A stretch of 9,396 nucleotides of DNA from Deltaproteobacteria bacterium (GTDB taxonomy: Bacteria; Desulfobacterota; Dissulfuribacteria; Dissulfuribacterales; QOAL01): contig JALWJV010000387.1 of the NCBI GenBank assembly GCA_026996955.1, positions 1 through 9,396 on the forward strand. The letters are read 5' to 3'. Below are positions 6,508-9,396 of the stretch, one piece after another; within the stretch, counting starts at the first letter, position 1, and every line of letters begins with the position of its first letter. The translations under genes and the position numbers were made by a program. The notes below the pieces were generated by a model. That model was not told where the DNA came from. It searched no databases and worked only from the letters and a program-made list of their open reading frames with translations.

Positions 6508-7443
6508 TTGCTAAAAACAGCCCGCTTCGAGCTGTTGTCGGAAAACTGGCAAAACATGAACCGCATAATTCTCAATGGAAAGAAGGCAGGGCTTGAAGAA
6601 ATTCGCAGCGCTGTCACATCCCTGCGCGAAGAGGCCAGAACCGTTGAAGTACGGGTAACCTGGGAACATGGGGATGCCGCCCGCCTAGTCAGGGAGGCGA
6701 GCCGTGAAGGCATAGAGCGTATTATTGCAGCAGGAGGAGACGGCACCATCAATGAGGTGGTCAATGCCCTAGTGGAGATAGACAGGACAGAGCGGCCAAC
6801 GCTTGGAATCATTCCTCTTGGTACTGCCAATGATTTTGCCACCGCATGCGCAATCCCCCAGAATCTTGTTCAGGCCCTCCGGCTAGCCATCCACGAAAAG
6901 CCTGTGCCTGTGGACATAGGGAAGGCAAACCACCGTTACTTTATTAATGTTGCCACAGGCGGTTTTGTAACCCAGGTTACAGCCACGGTCCCCACCCAGC
7001 TGAAAGACTTTCTTGGAGGAACCGCATACACACTGGCTGCCATGGTGAAATCACTGAACTTTACCCCGAGTCATGGCCGCCTTATTGCCCAGGGGATAGA
7101 AATTGAGGGAAGCGCCATTACCGGCGCGGTATGCAACTGCAGACAGGCAGGAGGCGGACAGCTTCTTGCCCCAAATGCATTGATCAATGACGGCCTGCTG
7201 GACGTATTGGTCATACTTACCTTTCCACTTTCTGATGTGCCGCAGGTTATTCAGGAGATACTTAATCCGGGCATGGATGGAAAGTACATCAGGCGGTTTC
7301 AGTCACCGTGGGTGGAGTCGTGGCCTGACAGGACCAGAAATGTAAATCTGGACGGAGAGCCCTTTGAGGCAGACCACATACGTTTCGATGTTTTACCCGG
7401 GGAGATAGATCTGGTTCTGCCACGGGATTGTCCGTGTATTTAA
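6508..7443 (+). CDS. yegS: YegS-like lipid kinase (diacylglycerol kinase catalytic domain)
   Basis: This is a member of the YegS/Rv2252/BmrU lipid kinase family, which phosphorylates membrane lipids with ATP; E. coli YegS was reported to act on phosphatidylglycerol. It is probably cytoplasmic and membrane-associated. Counting from ATG 6556 (295 residues), the motifs are ILNGK (5-9), the nucleotide-binding loop AAGGDGTINEV (58-68), IIPLGTANDFATA (85-97), RQAGGGQLLAPNALINDGLL (196-215) and NLDGEP (264-269). Similarity to E. coli YegS (299 residues) appears high throughout. The start is uncertain. TTG 6508 (311 residues) has GGGGGT at 6496-6501 with a 6-nt spacer. ATG 6556 has no clear ribosome binding site but begins nearer to the family start. 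The gene is single and convergent with the binding-protein gene. No convincing terminator is visible after it. Confidence 0.95.
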   Translation: MLKTARFELLSENWQNMNRIILNGKKAGLEEIRSAVTSLREEARTVEVRVTWEHGDAARLVREASREGIERIIAAGGDGTINEVVNALVEIDRTERPTLGIIPLGTANDFATACAIPQNLVQALRLAIHEKPVPVDIGKANHRYFINVATGGFVTQVTATVPTQLKDFLGGTAYTLAAMVKSLNFTPSHGRLIAQGIEIEGSAITGAVCNCRQAGGGQLLAPNALINDGLLDVLVILTFPLSDVPQVIQEILNPGMDGKYIRRFQSPWVESWPDRTRNVNLDGEPFEADHIRFDVLPGEIDLVLPRDCPCI

Positions 7444-7615
7444 CAGGCGAGTAACTGACTGTACAACATACAGGCTTTACGTCCTCTGTTCCGGCAACGC
7501 CTGAAACCAACTGCTTGCCGTTCCCGGCTTCTGAAAAAAATCTTAAAACCAGTATAAAATGGGACGCAAAGCCCTTACCAATCACCTACAACCATCAAGG
7601 CTTGTCAGCTACACC

Positions 7616-8455
7616 TTATATTCCTGGCTGGTAGAGTTTTTTACCCTTAAACTCGTCAGGGAGATTCTTCATCCATGAAGGATCAGAGAACCAGAACTGC
7701 TTAAGTTCACCAAGCTGACCATTTGCCTCCATAATCATAAGGAAATTCTTGACCCAGTTCAGCAACAGAAGGTCATCCGTCGGAAGCGCAATGCCAACAG
7801 GTTCAAAGGTAAAGGGGTCTGAAGGGGCAAGGCCCTTGTCTTTGTTAAGGAATGCCGCAACTACGCAGAAGGGCTGGTCAGCCATAAGAGCATCAACCTT
7901 TTTGGCAAGAAGCATATCAAGGGCTGCCTCCATATTTCTTGCCTTAACGATACTTGCCTTGGGAGCAAGGGTCCTGGCAACCTGTGCACCGGTAGTGCCT
8001 TCTGCTACTGCAAGCCTGAAATCCGGGTGGTTGATATCATCCGGGCCCTTCATCTCCCCTATCCTGTCCTTGGTGGTAAGAAGGCTCTGTCCAATTACAA
8101 AATAAGGCCCAGCAAACACAGTCCTGAGGTTTCGCTTTGCGGTTATTGAGATACCCGCAAGTGCCATGTCTATCTTACCCTGCTCCACTGCCTGAAGCAG
8201 TTCCTCAAGGGGCATCTTCTTAATTTCAGCCTTGACACCCATGGCCTTTGCCATGAGCTTTGCAAGGTCAATATCCATGCCTATGAGCTGGCCATTTTTT
8301 GATTCCACGCAAAATGGAGGATAATGACCGGTGGTGCCTACAACCAGGACACCTTTTTGAACTATGGAGTCTATCCGTCCATGTCCGGCAAAAACCGTCA
8401 ATGGTAACAGGCAAAACGAAAAGAATACCAGAACTAATGTACTGAACTTTTTCAT
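7616..8455 (-). CDS. Periplasmic amino-acid-binding protein (SBP_bac_3 family), orphan
   Basis: This 279-residue solute-binding protein resembles those of polar amino acid ABC transporters. The signal peptide covers residues 1-23 (MKKFSTLVLVFFSF, cleavage near VFA-GHG). Lobe I carries VLVVGTTGHYPPF (36-48), GMDIDLAKLMAKAMG (59-73) and GISITAKRNLRTVFAGPY (101-118). Arg108 sits where the family binds the ligand alpha-carboxylate. Lobe II has VAEGTTGAQVA (150-160) and DALMADQP (188-195); Asp193 sits at the usual amine-binding position. An alpha-amino acid ligand is inferred. The N-terminus also recalls PheC-type cyclohexadienyl dehydratases, but I do not see the PheC catalytic glutamate near 193-200, so a binder is favoured. 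No permease or ATPase gene lies nearby. The frame is open to TTG 8509, but AGGAG (8470-8466) lies 10 nt before ATG 8455, which also opens a normal signal peptide. Confidence 0.93.
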   Translation of the reverse strand: MKKFSTLVLVFFSFCLLPLTVFAGHGRIDSIVQKGVLVVGTTGHYPPFCVESKNGQLIGMDIDLAKLMAKAMGVKAEIKKMPLEELLQAVEQGKIDMALAGISITAKRNLRTVFAGPYFVIGQSLLTTKDRIGEMKGPDDINHPDFRLAVAEGTTGAQVARTLAPKASIVKARNMEAALDMLLAKKVDALMADQPFCVVAAFLNKDKGLAPSDPFTFEPVGIALPTDDLLLLNWVKNFLMIMEANGQLGELKQFWFSDPSWMKNLPDEFKGKKLYQPGI

Positions 8456-8465
8456 GTTTTCACTT

Positions 8466-8470
8466 CTCCT
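8466..8470 (-). promoter_or_regulatory. Ribosome binding site of the binding-protein gene
   Basis: AGGAG on the minus strand (within AAGGAGAAGTG) lies 10 nt before ATG 8455. It rules in favour of this start, since the 18 extra residues from TTG 8509 would displace the signal peptide from the N-terminus. Confidence 0.75.
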
Positions 8471-8502
8471 TATTATTTGATAACTGTCATCATAAATGGA
8501 GG

Positions 8503-8576
8503 GTTTCAAAACTGGATAGCTATAATTATAACTCCTTTTAATTTCGCTGAAAAAACAATTTTCCAGATTTTGAAAC
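8503..8576. promoter_or_regulatory. Inverted repeat flanking the binding-protein promoter (candidate operator pair)
   Basis: GTTTCAAAACTGG (8503-8515) and CCAGATTTTGAAAC (8563-8576) are inverted copies that differ by a single inserted base. The arms are 47 nt apart. One lies just downstream of the predicted start of transcription and the other just upstream of the -35 box. The first arm holds the near-palindrome GTTTCAAAAC. This layout suits a repressor bound at two sites. Alternatively the arms could be the ends of a small repeat element. Confidence 0.5.
8525..8553 (-). promoter_or_regulatory. Promoter of the binding-protein gene
   Basis: On the minus strand TTTTCA (8553-8548, 4 of 6 matches to TTGACA) is separated by 17 nt from a perfect TATAAT (8530-8525). 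Transcription would start near 8518, giving a leader of about 60 nt before ATG 8455. The -10 box lies inside the 10-bp palindrome TATAATTATA (8521-8530). The promoter is enclosed by an inverted repeat at 8503-8515 and 8563-8576. Confidence 0.55.
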
Positions 8577-8766
8577 GCTCAATATAGGTTGAATTTACTT
8601 TTTCATAAAAACACCCATATAGCCGACTATTGTGGGGCTCCTTTTTCACGGATACCCAGTAATCAGACAATCGCTAAATTCCAATATAAAATGCTGTCAA
8701 TTCCTCCAATCATGCAGATATCAGGAACCGGCTGTTGAAAGATTCGTATAGAGCTAGAAAAAAATA

Positions 8767-9375
8767 TCAGTCCCTTGAACATTTTACTGGTTGAAGTCTC
8801 CACCCTGCCTCGCCTGCCACCAGACTGTATGCAATAAGACGGATGCCGCCGGCTGGCCCGGCATTGGGATCTCCCTTGAGGTAAACAGGAAACAGCCTTG
8901 CCAGCCGGTTTCCCACAACGCAGAACCTGTCATGTCCCATGTAACCAGCGAAACACTCCCTGTTCCGGGAAATCGGGGGCATGTAGATACCAGACAGGGA
9001 TTTACGCCTGTTCACACCGTAGGCAATGACTGAGCCGTAGGAGCCGCTTCCTGCCGAGGTCAAATAGACATAAATTTCAGGTGAGCCGTCATTGTTAAGA
9101 TCAGCAGCCTGGGCGCCGGTTACAATACCACCAGCATTGCTTGCGGTTATGGTGGAGTTGCCTGACTCAAGGCCGGAAACTGCAATGGTGATGTCATTCA
9201 GGGAGCTGGAATTGGGGCAGGTCACATGGAATGTTATCCCCTGAATCCTAAGTGTGGTTTCAAACGGATTTGCCGCATGCAGGGTTTCAGGCCCGCAAAA
9301 TGCGGAAATAATAAAAATAAAGGCGGCGCAAAGTAACACGCCGCCTGCCAATTTATCTCTGCCAGTCTGGACCAT
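8767..9375 (-). CDS. Secreted PliI-like protein (putative i-type lysozyme inhibitor)
   Basis: The 202-residue product has a long N-terminal signal peptide (hydrophobic 11-27, likely cleavage after LHA at 32-34) and should be periplasmic. The mature part contains ADLNNDGSPEIYVY (91-104), SAGSGSYGSVIAY (107-119), GYMGHDRF (144-151), RLFPVYLKGDPNAGPAGGIR (160-179) and GEAGWRL (188-194). From memory this motif order is that of PliI, the periplasmic inhibitor of invertebrate-type lysozymes. The match is unverified. Its role would be protection of peptidoglycan against external lysozyme. DLNNDGSPEI also resembles an FG-GAP-like calcium loop. Four cysteines remain in the mature chain (53, 141, 152, 199), enough for two disulfides. 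ATG 9375 is chosen over GTG 9384 because the GTG lies inside the ribosome binding site GAGGTG (9387-9382), 6 nt before the ATG. The upstream gene context lies outside the window. Confidence 0.8.
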   Translation of the reverse strand: MVQTGRDKLAGGVLLCAAFIFIISAFCGPETLHAANPFETTLRIQGITFHVTCPNSSSLNDITIAVSGLESGNSTITASNAGGIVTGAQAADLNNDGSPEIYVYLTSAGSGSYGSVIAYGVNRRKSLSGIYMPPISRNRECFAGYMGHDRFCVVGNRLARLFPVYLKGDPNAGPAGGIRLIAYSLVAGEAGWRLQPVKCSRD

Positions 9376-9381
9376 AAAGGA

Positions 9382-9387
9382 CACCTC
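9382..9387 (-). promoter_or_regulatory. Ribosome binding site of the PliI-like gene
   Basis: GAGGTG on the minus strand has a 6-nt spacer, TCCTTT, to ATG 9375. The in-frame GTG at 9384 is part of this site and so is unlikely to be the start. Confidence 0.7.
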
Positions 9388-9396
9388 TACAGGCAG

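Larger units (their letters stand above)
8456..8766. other. Intergenic region between the binding-protein and PliI-like genes
   Basis: This 311-nt AT-rich stretch holds the promoter, inverted repeat and ribosome binding site listed separately. A minus-strand open frame runs from GTG 8649 to TGA 8506 (47 codons, beginning MKKEPHNSRLYGC). It has no good ribosome binding site and covers the predicted promoter, so I do not call it a gene. I see no terminator hairpin after the PliI-like gene. The rest (about 8650-8766) shows nothing recognisable apart from an isolated TTGACA (8702-8697, minus) that lacks a matching -10 box. Confidence 0.6.

Noticed and set aside
7569..7603. AAGCCCTT / AAGGCTT inverted repeat as a terminator for the convergent yegS and binding-protein genes
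   Set aside because: The stem is short and bulged, the loop is about 20 nt and neither strand has a following U-tract. A CTGTA/TACAG hairpin at 7459-7473 is also too weak.

Overview
This window comes from a bacterium with moderate GC content. It carries ordinary Gram-negative housekeeping and accessory genes: three products have Sec signal peptides and look periplasmic. The Zwf and YegS proteins closely resemble the enterobacterial ones as I remember them. However, the dispersed palindromic repeats (core motifs of the type TCTGAGCG / GCGAGTTTCGCG) and the spacious intergenic regions remind me more of Desulfobacterota (the former Deltaproteobacteria). That assignment is an impression and was not tested. 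I found no rRNA, tRNA, CRISPR array, transposase or phage gene.

Layout. Positions 1-114 hold the end of a dispersed repeat and a short heptamer tandem repeat. Positions 115-5041, all on the minus strand, form a carbohydrate block: glgP (glycogen phosphorylase), then zwf (glucose-6-phosphate dehydrogenase), then pgl (6-phosphogluconolactonase). The zwf and pgl genes are tightly coupled: the pgl ribosome binding site lies inside the last codons of zwf. A palindromic, MITE- or REP-like element of about 170 bp separates glgP from zwf. A second, partial copy of its right end lies beyond pgl, so related direct repeats bracket the zwf-pgl pair. Positions 5249-5318 hold a strong intrinsic terminator and a second hairpin. 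Positions 5337-6293 (minus) encode an exported protein with two tandem beta-rich repeats and a C-terminal domain that I tentatively relate to DUF1134/EipA. Divergent from it, at 6508-7443 (plus), is a YegS-type lipid kinase. Convergent with yegS, at 7616-8455 (minus), is an orphan periplasmic amino-acid-binding protein. Its promoter is flanked by a 13-14 bp inverted repeat. At the right edge, 8767-9375 (minus), is a secreted PliI-like protein, a putative lysozyme inhibitor.

How the genes work together. GlgP releases glucose-1-phosphate from glycogen. After isomerisation by a phosphoglucomutase, which is not in this window, Zwf and Pgl carry out the first two steps of the oxidative pentose phosphate pathway and yield NADPH. 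The block is therefore a plausible route from stored glycogen to reducing power. The right half is a looser set of envelope-associated genes (periplasmic binding protein, lipid kinase, exported beta-rich protein, lysozyme-inhibitor-like protein) with no obvious shared operon.

I see no clear new multi-gene system. The features most worth a second look are the palindromic element and its partner copy around zwf-pgl, the unusual domain combination of the exported protein at 5337-6293, and the symmetric repeat around the binding-protein promoter. Several start codons were moved from the longest open frame on ribosome-binding-site evidence: pgl at TTG 810, glgP at ATG 5041, the binding protein at ATG 8455 and the PliI-like gene at ATG 9375.
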